In this document: piece after piece, positions 26,303-34,615 of the stretch
How positions within the stretch are numbered: the first letter of the stretch is position 1
How the letters are laid out: every line of letters starts with the position of its first letter
NCBI RefSeq assembly: GCF_015221995.1
Contig: NZ_JADFFM010000001.1
Span: forward strand, 2,418,001 to 2,482,000
DNA from: Mucilaginibacter boryungensis
Lineage (GTDB): Bacteria > Bacteroidota > Bacteroidia > Sphingobacteriales > Sphingobacteriaceae
Reading direction: 5' to 3'
Length of the DNA: 64,000 bases
The notes under the pieces: generated by a model
The model's database searches: none
Seen by the model: only the letters and a program-made list of their open reading frames with translations
What the model was told of the DNA's origin: nothing
Made by a program: the position numbers and the translations under genes

Positions 26303-27691
26303 CTAACTGAGTTTTAGAATTTCTTTTATATCGTTAATAATTTTATTAGCAAGGTTATTAGCTACCGTTTCAGAATTCCCTTCAGAGTATATCCTGATAA
26401 TTGGTTCTGTGTTAGAGCGACGCAAATGTACCCATTCTTTATCAAATTCTATCTTCAGCCCATCGATTGTGGTATGCGGCTGACTTTTATATTTTTCCTC
26501 TACCTTCAGCAGTAGCGCGTCTATATCCATTTCCGGTGTCAGCGTTATTTTATTTTTCGAGATAAAATAGTTAGGATAGCTGCTTTTTAACACCGAAACA
26601 GGTTTACCAAATTTGGCCAGGTGCGTTAAAAATAAAGCTATACCGGCCAGCGCGTCGCGCCCGTAGTGCAATTCAGGATAAATTACCCCGCCGTTGCCTT
26701 CGCCGCCGATAATAGCGTTGGTGGCCTTCATTTGGTTTACTACGTTCACCTCTCCTACGGCCGCTGCATTGTATTCGCCACCAGCACGTTCGGTCACATC
26801 GCGCAAAGCACGGGTTGATGACAGGTTAGATACCGTATTTCCTTTTTGGTTTTTCAGTATATAATCGGCTACAGCTACCAGGGTATATTCCTCGCCAAAC
26901 ATATTACCATCCTCACATACAAAACACAGGCGGTCTACATCCGGGTCAACCGCTATACCCAAATCGGCATTTTTGCTTAATACTTCCTTAGATAAAGCCG
27001 TCAAATTCTCGGGCAGTGGTTCGGGGTTATGCGGAAAATAACCATCTGGCTCGCAATATAATTTATGGACGGTATTTACCCCTAAGGCGTTTAGCAATGC
27101 CGGCACAAATATGCCGCCAGTAGAGTTCACGCAATCAATAACTACCTTGAAATTTGCTTTAGTAATAGCATCCACATCAACTAAAGGTAAAGCCAGTATC
27201 TGGTCTATATGCTTTTTAAGATAGGTATCATCCTGTTTAACAGTACCCAGGTCGTTCACATCAGCATAAATAAAATCGCTGCGTTCTGCAATATCCAGCA
27301 CTTCTTTACCATCAGCGTCGCTGATAAACTCTCCGTCGGCATTCAATAATTTAAGGGCATTCCATTGCTTAGGGTTGTGGCTGGCCGTAAGTATAATACC
27401 GCCGGCCGCGTTCTCTAACGGAACAGCCACTTCTACTGTTGGAGTTGTGGACAGCCCCAGGTCTACCACATCAATACCAAGACCTTGCAGGGTACCTATT
27501 ACCAGGTTGTTCACCATAGTGCCCGATAAACGGGCGTCGCGGCCAACAACGATTTTCCTGATCCCCGATTTTTTAACGGCCCAGCTGCCATAAGCCGATG
27601 TAAATTTAACTATATCAAGTGGTGTTAAGCCATCGCCGGCAGCACCGCCTATTGTACCTCTAATTCCTGAGATTGATTTTATGAGTGTCAA
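26303..27691 (-). CDS. glmM: Phosphoglucosamine mutase / phosphomannomutase family
   Basis: 462 residues, four-domain alpha-D-phosphohexomutase. Visible: ISGIRGTIGG at the start, the phosphoserine loop TASHNPKQWNALKLLN near residue 103, the metal loop DPDVDRLCFVCEDG near 250, the sugar loop GGEGNGGVIYPELHYGRDALAG near 335, and the phosphate loop RRSNTEPIIRIYSE near 430. GlmM makes glucosamine-1-phosphate for peptidoglycan; the SNTEP loop fits GlmM and PMM alike, so substrate preference is inferred. Confidence 0.85.
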   Translation of the reverse strand: MTLIKSISGIRGTIGGAAGDGLTPLDIVKFTSAYGSWAVKKSGIRKIVVGRDARLSGTMVNNLVIGTLQGLGIDVVDLGLSTTPTVEVAVPLENAAGGIILTASHNPKQWNALKLLNADGEFISDADGKEVLDIAERSDFIYADVNDLGTVKQDDTYLKKHIDQILALPLVDVDAITKANFKVVIDCVNSTGGIFVPALLNALGVNTVHKLYCEPDGYFPHNPEPLPENLTALSKEVLSKNADLGIAVDPDVDRLCFVCEDGNMFGEEYTLVAVADYILKNQKGNTVSNLSSTRALRDVTERAGGEYNAAAVGEVNVVNQMKATNAIIGGEGNGGVIYPELHYGRDALAGIALFLTHLAKFGKPVSVLKSSYPNYFISKNKITLTPEMDIDALLLKVEEKYKSQPHTTIDGLKIEFDKEWVHLRRSNTEPIIRIYSEGNSETVANNLANKIINDIKEILKLS

Positions 27692-27782
27692 AGTATAATT
27701 GTTTTAGTCGCCAAAAATAAAAAATATTGCCCGCATGGCACTGTATTATTTTGAATGTTTGCGGCTTTGAGTTCTCGTGGCG

Positions 27783-27918
27783 TTTGGCTAAAGCCATAAT
27801 ATTCATTATTCATGTCCGTCATTTAAAAGGAACGGCATAATTTAGCTAAATCCAGCTAATTTCATTGCCGTTGGCTTCAGGCAACGGATAGCAACATTTA
27901 CAAAGGGCTTTAGCCAAA
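27783..27918. repeat. 136-base element bounded by TTTGGCTAAAGCC / GGCTTTAGCCAAA
   Basis: Thirteen-base perfect terminal inverted repeats at 27783-27795 and 27906-27918. Inside are AACGGCA (27831) with TGCCGTT (27866) and a CCGTTG-CAACGG hairpin at 27868-27887. It occupies the gap between divergent glmM and the PAP2 gene, just upstream of the PAP2 promoter. Confidence 0.8.
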
Positions 27919-27942
27919 TCACAATTCGCCTCAATTTATCGT

Positions 27943-27950
27943 TATATTTG
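27943..27950 (+). promoter_or_regulatory. Probable -7 element of the PAP2-ZIP operon
   Basis: TATATTTG matches TAnnTTTG and ends 19 bases before the ATG at 27970. No clear -33 box is seen. Confidence 0.45.
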
Positions 27951-27969
27951 GGCCAATCTATAGTAAAGC

Positions 27970-28536
27970 ATGCCCGATTATTTATTACAGCTTGACCGTA
28001 AGCTGTTTTATTTCTTCAACCATACCCTATCCAACCGGTTTTTCGATTGGATTATGCCTTTTTTGCGGTACCCGCAGTTTTGGATACCGGTGTATGTGTT
28101 TATCCTAATATTTTGCCTGGCGCGTTATAAAAAGCAAGGCGTAATTATCCTGTTGCTGTTGGTGGCCACATTTGCTGTGTCCGATTATACCAGCGCGCAT
28201 ATAGCCAAACCCTTAGTAAAACGCCTGCGGCCATGTAACGATCCGGCTATGGCGCAAACCATCATCAGGCGGGTTGATTGCGGCACAGGCTATAGTTTTC
28301 CCTCATCGCACGCCAGTAACCATTTTGCTATAGCGGTTTTCCTGATAGCGGTTTTCCATAAACGTTGGAAATGGATTTGGTTTTGGTGTTTACTATGGGC
28401 TGTTTTGGTTTGCTTTGCACAACTATATGTAGGCGTGCACTACCCCATTGATATTTTAACGGGCGCTGTTTACGGCACCCTGGTGGGTTACTTGTTTGGT
28501 TCGGTTATAAAAAGAAAATTTGTCCCTGATTTTTAA
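27970..28536 (+). CDS. PAP2-family membrane phosphatase
   Basis: 188 residues with about five membrane helices. The three PAP2 motifs are present: KPLVKRLRP (K-x6-RP type), SFPSSHASNHFAIA (PSxH, catalytic His) and YVGVHYPIDILTG (x5-HxxxD). Likely substrates are undecaprenyl pyrophosphate, phosphatidic acid or lipid A phosphates; the sequence does not decide. Stop and next start overlap by one base, so it is coupled to the ZIP transporter gene. Confidence 0.92.
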   Translation: MPDYLLQLDRKLFYFFNHTLSNRFFDWIMPFLRYPQFWIPVYVFILIFCLARYKKQGVIILLLLVATFAVSDYTSAHIAKPLVKRLRPCNDPAMAQTIIRRVDCGTGYSFPSSHASNHFAIAVFLIAVFHKRWKWIWFWCLLWAVLVCFAQLYVGVHYPIDILTGAVYGTLVGYLFGSVIKRKFVPDF

Positions 28537-29258
28537 TGGCAGCCTGGAAAGTTATTATCCTTTTTTTAGCCGCGTTTGGCGGTGGTATCTCTGTTTTTTT
28601 ATTTAAAGGCGGCAACCATAAGCAGTTAAAGCTGGTGCTTTCCTTTAGCGGGGCTTATCTGTTTGGAATTACTGTACTGCACTTAATACCCGATGCTTAC
28701 CATGGTAACGATAACCTGGTTGGGGTATTTATCCTGATAGGTTTCCTGTTCCAGATCGTTTTAGAGCAGTTTTCAGACGGTATTGAACATGGGCATATCC
28801 ACACCCATTCGCATGCCCTGGGCCAGGCAGTTTTTCCACTGGGCATAATGGTAAGCCTTTGCCTGCACGCGTTTTTAGAAGGCATGCCTTTAGCCGAAGG
28901 CCAGCAAGACCAACTGGTGTTTGGTATTGCCCTGCACCACATCCCGGCGGCATTTGCTTTGGGGAGCGTGCTATTAGGCAGCAATATCAAAAAGAACAAC
29001 ACCATATTTTACCTGTTCCTGTTTGCCATTATGGCGCCCGCAGGTTACTTTTTCAGCTCGGCCTTAAGCAGTGGCGGCATTGGCAACCTGCAGCATTATT
29101 TTAACCGGATAATGGGCGTGGTGATCGGTATTTTCCTGCATATATCCACCACTATCCTGTTCGAATCCAGCGAGGACCATAAATTTAACATGCGGAAAAT
29201 GATTGCAGTATTATTAGGCGTAGGGATAGCGCTTGCAAGCTTTTTAATAGAATTGTAA
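28536..29258 (+). CDS. ZIP-family divalent metal transporter
   Basis: 240 residues with about eight hydrophobic helices. Metal-handling features: a His-rich loop (GIEHGHIHTHSHALG) after helix three, then the paired transport helices CLHAFLEGMPLAEG and FGIALHHIPAAFALGSVLLG, with the His and Glu residues that line the ZIP channel. Probably imports zinc or iron. Its stop is only two bases from the stop of the convergent gene at 29261, with no visible hairpin. Confidence 0.9.
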   Translation: MAAWKVIILFLAAFGGGISVFLFKGGNHKQLKLVLSFSGAYLFGITVLHLIPDAYHGNDNLVGVFILIGFLFQIVLEQFSDGIEHGHIHTHSHALGQAVFPLGIMVSLCLHAFLEGMPLAEGQQDQLVFGIALHHIPAAFALGSVLLGSNIKKNNTIFYLFLFAIMAPAGYFFSSALSSGGIGNLQHYFNRIMGVVIGIFLHISTTILFESSEDHKFNMRKMIAVLLGVGIALASFLIEL

Positions 29259-29260
29259 CA

Positions 29261-30058
29261 TCACTTTGTAAAATTGATCGTCACTGGCGCGCTGGCTGGT
29301 GTCCAGTTAACATTCCGAGGCATATCCAGCAACATAGTTTTTAAGGGTTCTATTGCAAAAGGGACCTCCATTGTATTCAGGTATAACACTTTATGATTGT
29401 AATGTACTTCGATAGTATAGTCGGGCGCATCAACGTTATGTAGTGTATTTCCAACCAATTTATCTAAATCGGCAGTTTTAAGCAGGTTAGTCAACTGCGC
29501 GTATAGTTGCAGGGATAATTTCCCTTCAAATTGCCCTTGTTTAACGGCAAATTTACCGCCAATGTACCTTACCTTACGGTTATAATCTATCTCCAATGTT
29601 ATCGCCGGGCAAAAACCATAACAATTGGTCGAGTGGAATAATAGCTTTTCAAATTTGATATCATTAGTCACGGTCGTTATATCCTTAAATCTGTAGTGTT
29701 TTTGCGCGGATGCAAGCGTAGCCGCAACCATATAATATGAGGCTTGCTGATTTACCGGCGTTAATACCAACTCTCCTTTTTTTAAGGTATCCATAATAAA
29801 ATCGCCGGTATCGGATGCCGGGTAATTTTTTACCTTTAACGTATCGCCCGAAACATTGTACATGAATGATTTACGGATATTACCGAATTTCGAGTGGATC
29901 TTTTCAAAGACCAGCTGAGTAGGATAACCTTCGATTTCCAGGGTGCTGAGGTAAAGGGAGTCGTTACCTGCCCAAAGCGTTTTCAACACCGGTTTCTGTG
30001 CAAAAGCATAAATATTAAATATGAGTATAAAAATAAACGTGGTGGATAGGGTTCGCAT
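29261..30058 (-). CDS. Secreted protein with DUF6438-like domain
   Basis: 265 residues with a signal peptide (about 1-20, ending FAQKPV). The region about 125-245 (FEKLLFHSTNCYGFCPAITLEIDYNRKVRYIGG...GQFEGKLSLQLYAQLTNLL) has the CYGxCPxxxLEID signature I associate with DUF6438, a domain of unknown function frequent in Bacteroidota. The N-terminal half resembles lipocalin-like or copper-resistance-associated beta strands but is not assignable. Last gene of a minus-strand run after MarR and a small membrane protein. Confidence 0.7.
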   Translation of the reverse strand: MRTLSTTFIFILIFNIYAFAQKPVLKTLWAGNDSLYLSTLEIEGYPTQLVFEKIHSKFGNIRKSFMYNVSGDTLKVKNYPASDTGDFIMDTLKKGELVLTPVNQQASYYMVAATLASAQKHYRFKDITTVTNDIKFEKLLFHSTNCYGFCPAITLEIDYNRKVRYIGGKFAVKQGQFEGKLSLQLYAQLTNLLKTADLDKLVGNTLHNVDAPDYTIEVHYNHKVLYLNTMEVPFAIEPLKTMLLDMPRNVNWTPASAPVTINFTK

Positions 30059-30116
30059 ATCTTTACTAAACGGCCTAATTTTAATTTATTATATTTATGG
30101 TGACGGGTGCGTCAAA

Positions 30117-30524
30117 TTACCAATAAAAGTAACCGGCAATAAGTGCTGCTACAGTAAAGTTGATGGCAGCCGCTATTAGCTTACCTACTACAAAAGCTTT
30201 GTTGTAATTAACATAAATGGCGTTGCCTAATTCAGTTATTAGGGTAAAGCAGCCAAAACAAATTAGCCCTAACTTGCAATTGGATAGGGCGTTTGCGGGC
30301 AGCACATAATGACTGCCTATTTTTACATAAAACAAAGTGAATAAGGCCCCAAACACAAACGATAATATTGTGCTGTAGGTGTAACTTGAATAGTTTTCTT
30401 TGCGCCAGGTTTGGGGTGTTAACCGCTGGTACTGATGAAACAGGAAGCCGATAATAAGCCAGTCTACAACAGTGTTTGCTAAGCCAATGGAAACGGTTGA
30501 AAAAATAAAATGTGAAGTGGTCAT
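30117..30524 (-). CDS. Small four-helix membrane protein, unknown
   Basis: 135 residues with four hydrophobic segments (about 5-28, 50-70, 82-100, 112-133). The first helix ends in DWLIIGFLFHQYQRLTPQTWRKEN, reminiscent of DUF1761-type proteins, but I cannot assign it with confidence. It lies 61 bases downstream of a MarR regulator and may be its target. Confidence 0.65.
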   Translation of the reverse strand: MTTSHFIFSTVSIGLANTVVDWLIIGFLFHQYQRLTPQTWRKENYSSYTYSTILSFVFGALFTLFYVKIGSHYVLPANALSNCKLGLICFGCFTLITELGNAIYVNYNKAFVVGKLIAAAINFTVAALIAGYFYW

Positions 30525-30585
30525 GATAATCAGGTTTAAATAATTTGAATAAATTTATTTAATTATCTGATTAACAACAAATTAT

Positions 30586-31035
30586 TTACCCTCTCATTTT
30601 ATCTAACAGGTCGCTTAATTGCGCGGCTTCTTCTTCGGTGAGGTTATCTTTCAGGAAGTCTTTTGGTTTAAACTCGATATCCATCCTGGCTAACAACTCC
30701 AGGCCGGCATCGCTGATGCGGATATCTACGGCACGGCGATCTTTTTTATTAGTACAGCGCGACACCATCCCTTTCTGGATCAACCTATCCACAATACGCG
30801 ATGCATCCGACATTTTATCCAGCATGCGCTCCTTTAGTAAATTAATAGTAGCCGGGTTTGGGTATTGGCCGCGCAGTATGCGCAGTACATTAAACTGTTG
30901 GGTAGTAAGGTTATACTTCTCGAATTGCTCTCGGGTGATATTTGACACCCAGCCATGAGTATAAGTAAGGTTGACAAGTACCTTGTGGTAGTTGTCTTCA
31001 AATTTGGTGATCTGTATTTCCTTATCTATCTGCAT
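30586..31035 (-). CDS. MarR-family transcriptional regulator
   Basis: 149 residues. Winged helix at about 40-115: FNVLRILRGQYPNPATINLLKERMLDKMSDASRIVDRLIQKGMVSRCTNKKDRRAVDIRISDAGLELL. The recognition helix and the DRRxxxIxIT-like wing are clear. The ligand is unknown. Possibly controls the membrane protein encoded immediately downstream. Confidence 0.92.
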   Translation of the reverse strand: MQIDKEIQITKFEDNYHKVLVNLTYTHGWVSNITREQFEKYNLTTQQFNVLRILRGQYPNPATINLLKERMLDKMSDASRIVDRLIQKGMVSRCTNKKDRRAVDIRISDAGLELLARMDIEFKPKDFLKDNLTEEEAAQLSDLLDKMRG

Positions 31036-31067
31036 AACCTAAAGTAATAATAACAAATGTAATTACC

Positions 31068-31229
31068 TTATTTTTGTTTTGCTGTATCGTCCTGTTTAGG
31101 TTTACCATAATCCCAGGGGCAATGCAGGCATTTGTTTTTACAGCAATATCCTCGTTTTAAATGGTACTCTTTGGTGAATACGAAGTTACCATCTTTGTTT
31201 ATATAATAATCAATATTCTCCCGCAGCAT
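31068..31229 (-). CDS. DUF5522-like Cys-rich microprotein
   Basis: 53 residues, below the usual ORF cutoff. The ATG at 31227-31229 overlaps the stop of the upstream MBL gene by one base (TGATG). The protein opens MLRENIDYYINKDGNFVFTK and continues into a compact Cys cluster, GYCCKNKCLHCPWDYGKPK, i.e. CC-x3-C-x2-C, which matches the short DUF5522 family as I know it. The Cys pattern suggests zinc or Fe-S binding; function unknown. It is the last gene of the run that starts with ybbR or nusB. Confidence 0.8.
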   Translation of the reverse strand: MLRENIDYYINKDGNFVFTKEYHLKRGYCCKNKCLHCPWDYGKPKQDDTAKQK

Positions 31230-32167
31230 CAGGCCAGCATTTTAACAAAAATAGTATTACTAAAATGTGTTGCCAAATGGCGGCCATCGCCGTGTAATGT
31301 CCATAGTTGTTTTGGTTGGGTATGGGCTACTACTTGTAGTATATCGCCCCAGTCGGCATGGTCTGATATCATTAGGGTATCCTGTTCGTTCACCTGCAAA
31401 TTCTTCCAGCCCGATGCAAATAAGCGCTTTACCCCTACGGCCTTAAAATAGCTATCGAATGTGAATGGCGGCACTATGTAAATGTATTCATCCTGCTGCT
31501 TCATTAGTTTGCGGCTGTATAATTCATATTTGCCAAGCGCAAACCCCAGTTTCTCGTAAACCTGGCATAGCGGCATGATACGGTGATGTACTAATATCTT
31601 CTTCCGTGGCACAAGATCGTTTATCATCCTTATCAACCGCTGGCTTTTGCCTAAGCCATAAGCGCCCAGCATAATATTCATTTTGATATCGCCCAGTTTT
31701 ATCACCTCCTGTACATGGTTTGGATGTACCGTATTAGGTTCGGCAAAAGTACTTTCCGTGATCAGTACATCGGCTTTTACAAATTCATAGGGCTCGCAGG
31801 AAGCATCAGCCTGTAGTTTATAATCGCCTGTATACAGATACCTGGTGGCTTCGTACTCCATCAACACCTGTGCCGAGCCTAACATATGACCTGCCGGTAT
31901 CAGCGTCACCTTTACCTTACCTACATAAAAGCTTTGGCCAAATTCGGCCAGGTGAAATTCCCTGCCCGCATTTTTACCGTACCGGATCAGCATAAACTGG
32001 TAGGTGGCATTAGTGCAGTAAACATTGGTATTGCCGCTAACGGCGTGATCGCCGTGCGCATGCGAAATAACCGCGTTGGCCACCGGCTGCTGCGGGTCGA
32101 GATAAAAATCGCCGTAGGGGCAGTATAAGCCTGTCTGGTTAAAGTAAATAAAGTCGTTGATAATCAT
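31229..32167 (-). CDS. MBL-fold metallo-hydrolase (exonuclease/mRNA 3'-processing-like)
   Basis: 312 residues. The metal motif VISHAHGDHAVSG (HxHxDH) is near residue 36, with GHMLGSAQV and YTGDYK supplying further metal ligands near 108 and 130. The later part, with ITESTFAEPN and HRIMPLCQVY, resembles the TIGR04122-type putative exonuclease group within the beta-CASP nucleases. That group is often next to an ATP-dependent DNA ligase; none is here, so the nucleic-acid role is inferred. Overlaps coaE by four bases and the DUF5522 gene by one. Confidence 0.8.
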   Translation of the reverse strand: MIINDFIYFNQTGLYCPYGDFYLDPQQPVANAVISHAHGDHAVSGNTNVYCTNATYQFMLIRYGKNAGREFHLAEFGQSFYVGKVKVTLIPAGHMLGSAQVLMEYEATRYLYTGDYKLQADASCEPYEFVKADVLITESTFAEPNTVHPNHVQEVIKLGDIKMNIMLGAYGLGKSQRLIRMINDLVPRKKILVHHRIMPLCQVYEKLGFALGKYELYSRKLMKQQDEYIYIVPPFTFDSYFKAVGVKRLFASGWKNLQVNEQDTLMISDHADWGDILQVVAHTQPKQLWTLHGDGRHLATHFSNTIFVKMLA

Positions 32168-32757
32168 TTACTTAAGGATAAGTAAAGCTGGTGCAGGGCC
32201 AATACTTGTGGAATAACCAGCTGCGTTTCATCGTTGCAGATCACATCGTTGGCCAGCGATAGCTTTTTCTCTTCGCTAAACTGCTTGTTGTTTCGGTTTA
32301 ATGCCTCCTCGCGGGTAATGTGGTCTCGCGATAACACGCGTTGCAAACGCAATTCCAGTGGTGCTGTTACCATCAGGGACCGGTCGCACATTTTATAGGA
32401 ATCGCTTTCAAAAAGCAAGGCGGCCTCCTTTATTACATATGGCACGGCAGACTGCAAAGTCAGCCAGTTATCAAATGCCCTGAATGTTGCCGGGTGCACC
32501 AACGCATTAAGCTTGGTTAACTCATCGGCATTGTTAAAAACTATCCCGGCAATGTGCTTACGGTTAAGCGAACCATCATTAAAGTAGGATTCATTGCCAA
32601 ATGCGGCTTTAATACCGGCTATCAGTTCGGCATCGCGTACCATTACATCCTTGGCATGGTTATCAGCATAAAAAACCGGCACGCCAAGTAATTCAAAAAC
32701 TTTGCTTATGGTGGTTTTACCACTGCCAATATTGCCGGTGATACCTACTTTAAACAT
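32164..32757 (-). CDS. coaE: Dephospho-CoA kinase
   Basis: 197 residues. The P-loop is at the N-terminus (KVGITGNIGSGKTTISKVF). It is followed by VFYADNHAKDVM with the substrate-binding Asp, and KEAALLFESDSYKMCDRSLMV, both CoaE signatures. It performs the last step of coenzyme A synthesis. Its start overlaps the ybbR-like gene by one base and its end overlaps the MBL gene by four, indicating tight translational coupling. Confidence 0.95.
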   Translation of the reverse strand: MFKVGITGNIGSGKTTISKVFELLGVPVFYADNHAKDVMVRDAELIAGIKAAFGNESYFNDGSLNRKHIAGIVFNNADELTKLNALVHPATFRAFDNWLTLQSAVPYVIKEAALLFESDSYKMCDRSLMVTAPLELRLQRVLSRDHITREEALNRNNKQFSEEKKLSLANDVICNDETQLVIPQVLALHQLYLSLSK

Positions 32758-33701
32758 TATTTTTTTACTATAAAATCAATATTTTGCGGTTCAATGCTCA
32801 CCATTTTGCAAAAGGCGGGTATGCGGGTAAGTTTTACAGGCAAAGTGCTGTAACCTTTATTACGCCAAAGGTTAAGATCGGCCACCGCTTCAAAATCGTT
32901 CTCATCGGTTTCGGCGTATTTTTTTAACGATACGGTAAATCTCAATTTTACTTTTTGGGGGAATATCTTAACGTTATCGTAATTGTAATTAAGCAGCTTT
33001 ACCGGCACCTCCAATGTTTTTTCTGTAAACTCATCAACAGGTATACTCACTTCCACCGCTTTCGGAAAAACAACCATACTGCCATCACGTACGGGGCGCA
33101 GGTTAAGACGGGTGTTATAATCCTCGTTAATATTATTCAGTTTCAGCGAATCGGTGGGCCATTCGGCTATTTTATCAATATGGCTTGCAGGGCCGCTAAT
33201 AGTAATATAGGACGGTTTAATACTGATATAATTGGCCAGGGCAAACCGTTTCTGATAACTAACAGATAGCATTAATTTAACGGGTACCTTTTTCACCATC
33301 CGGTTGGTAAAATCAAAATACAAGGTATCGGGGCTAACAGCCAGAATTTGATTTGCGGCATCCCGCTCGGCATTGATCTGCTTAAGCTGGCTGCTTAAAA
33401 CCACAAAGTTTTTACTATCCAGCGTATGCAGATCGATATTGACAACCCGGTTTTGCTTATCCATTTTAGAGAACAGCATTTGCCAGCCGCTCCCTTCCAT
33501 AGTTACATCGATAGTATCGGATTGCAGGGAACGATAAGCCCTGCGCTGCGGCGCGTTTTTAAAATTAACTACTTCTTTTATAACGTACCTGTGATCGTTA
33601 GATAACGACACAAACACCCACGCAATAATAGCCAGCATAAGGCAGGTAATAAATACCGACAGGCGCCTGCGTTCTATAGCCGTAAGTTTTATAATAGCCA
33701 T
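32757..33701 (-). CDS. YbbR/CdaR-like domain protein
   Basis: 314 residues. One N-terminal membrane helix (about 14-33, LSVFITCLMLAIIAWVFVSL) anchors an extracytoplasmic part with about two or three YbbR-type beta repeats (for example KKVPVKLMLSVSYQKRFALANYISIKPSYITISGPASHIDKI). In Firmicutes YbbR (CdaR) regulates the diadenylate cyclase CdaA; no cdaA is next to it here. It lies between yajC, behind a terminator, and coaE. Confidence 0.85.
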   Translation of the reverse strand: MAIIKLTAIERRRLSVFITCLMLAIIAWVFVSLSNDHRYVIKEVVNFKNAPQRRAYRSLQSDTIDVTMEGSGWQMLFSKMDKQNRVVNIDLHTLDSKNFVVLSSQLKQINAERDAANQILAVSPDTLYFDFTNRMVKKVPVKLMLSVSYQKRFALANYISIKPSYITISGPASHIDKIAEWPTDSLKLNNINEDYNTRLNLRPVRDGSMVVFPKAVEVSIPVDEFTEKTLEVPVKLLNYNYDNVKIFPQKVKLRFTVSLKKYAETDENDFEAVADLNLWRNKGYSTLPVKLTRIPAFCKMVSIEPQNIDFIVKK

Positions 33702-33717
33702 TGCGTGTTTGTTATTA

Positions 33718-33752
33718 GCCTCACCCCAACCCCTCTCCGGCAGAGAGGGGCC
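33718..33752. repeat. GCCTCACCCCAACCCCTCTCC intergenic repeat (reverse copy)
   Basis: Third copy of the element at 22944 and 24495, in reverse orientation, with a CCTCTCC-GGCA-GAGAGG type dyad. Confidence 0.75.
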
Positions 33753-33790
33753 AAGAAATTTTGAGGGCTTTGTTAACCCATGTTTAAAAT

Positions 33791-33829
33791 AAAATGCCGT
33801 TCAATTAAAAGCAATTGAACGGCATTTAT
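33791..33829 (-). terminator. yajC operon terminator
   Basis: AAAATGCCGTTCAATT and AATTGAACGGCATTT pair over 15 bp with a short loop, directly after the yajC stop. T-rich on both strands. Confidence 0.9.
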
Positions 33830-33843
33830 ATTTTGTTAGTATC

Positions 33844-34173
33844 TTACTTAGATACCGCCGGTGGTGTGTTCAATGCTTTTGAGGCCTCCAGCGATATAGC
33901 CGACTTATCGAATTTGATCTTTACATTGTTATCAACCTCAACTAAAAAATACAGATCGGTAATGGTGGCAATTTTACCATGTATACCGGCAGTGGTAACT
34001 ACCTTATCCCCTATTTTCAGGTCCTCAACGTATTTCTTCTGATCTTTTTGCTTTTTAACCTGTGGGCGGATCATAAAAAAGTAAAATACCACTATGATCA
34101 ATATCATGGGTACAATACTGCCAAAACTGCCTAAACCGCCGCCTGCGGCCTGTAATAAAACTGTTGCTATCAT
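33844..34173 (-). CDS. yajC: Preprotein translocase subunit YajC
   Basis: 109 residues. One membrane helix (about 18-38, IVPMILIIVVFYFFMIRPQ) is followed by the family signature RPQVKKQKDQKKYVEDLKIGDKVVTTAGIHGKI. YajC is an accessory to SecDF in protein export; secDF is elsewhere in this window (14231). The gene lies 14 bases downstream of the DUF1573 lipoprotein gene. Confidence 0.95.
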   Translation of the reverse strand: MIATVLLQAAGGGLGSFGSIVPMILIIVVFYFFMIRPQVKKQKDQKKYVEDLKIGDKVVTTAGIHGKIATITDLYFLVEVDNNVKIKFDKSAISLEASKALNTPPAVSK

Positions 34174-34187
34174 TATTGTTGTTTAAA

Positions 34188-34613
34188 TTATTTTTTTGCC
34201 GGTTCTAATACCTCACCTACCAAATGCACAACCGTGGTGTTTGGTACGGTATTAGCCACTACGGTTATTTGCTTATCCTGCAAACCCGATTTACCTACAC
34301 TGCTAAAGGTTACTTTTAGTGTACCGCTATCACCGGGTTTAATGGGGGTTTTAGGCCATTCGGGCTTGGTGCAGCCGCAAGTAGCGTAGCTATCGGTAAT
34401 AATCAACGGCGATTTCCCTTCGTTCACAAACTTATACTCGTGCGTTACTTTATCGCCTTGTTTAATTTTGCCAAAGTCGAAAGCGTCATTATCAAATTTA
34501 ATTTTAGCGGCATTCTCTGCCGTTGCTGCCGTTCCGTTAGCTGCTGTTTTGTTATTGCTGTTGCAGGCGCCTAATAAGCCAATTGCTAATATGCCTATAA
34601 AAACTTTTTTCAT
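34188..34613 (-). CDS. DUF1573 lipoprotein
   Basis: 141 residues. A lipoprotein signal ends in LGACNSNN (lipid-carrying Cys17), then a linker of Ala/Thr/Asn. The rest is an immunoglobulin-like DUF1573 domain (IKFDNDAFDFGKIKQGDKVTHEYKFVNEGKSPLIITDSYATCGCTKPEWPKTPIKPGDSGTL), with the typical TCGCT motif. Common between nusB and yajC in Bacteroidota to my knowledge. Its role in the envelope is unknown. Confidence 0.92.
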   Translation of the reverse strand: MKKVFIGILAIGLLGACNSNNKTAANGTAATAENAAKIKFDNDAFDFGKIKQGDKVTHEYKFVNEGKSPLIITDSYATCGCTKPEWPKTPIKPGDSGTLKVTFSSVGKSGLQDKQITVVANTVPNTTVVHLVGEVLEPAKK

Positions 34614-34615
34614 TT

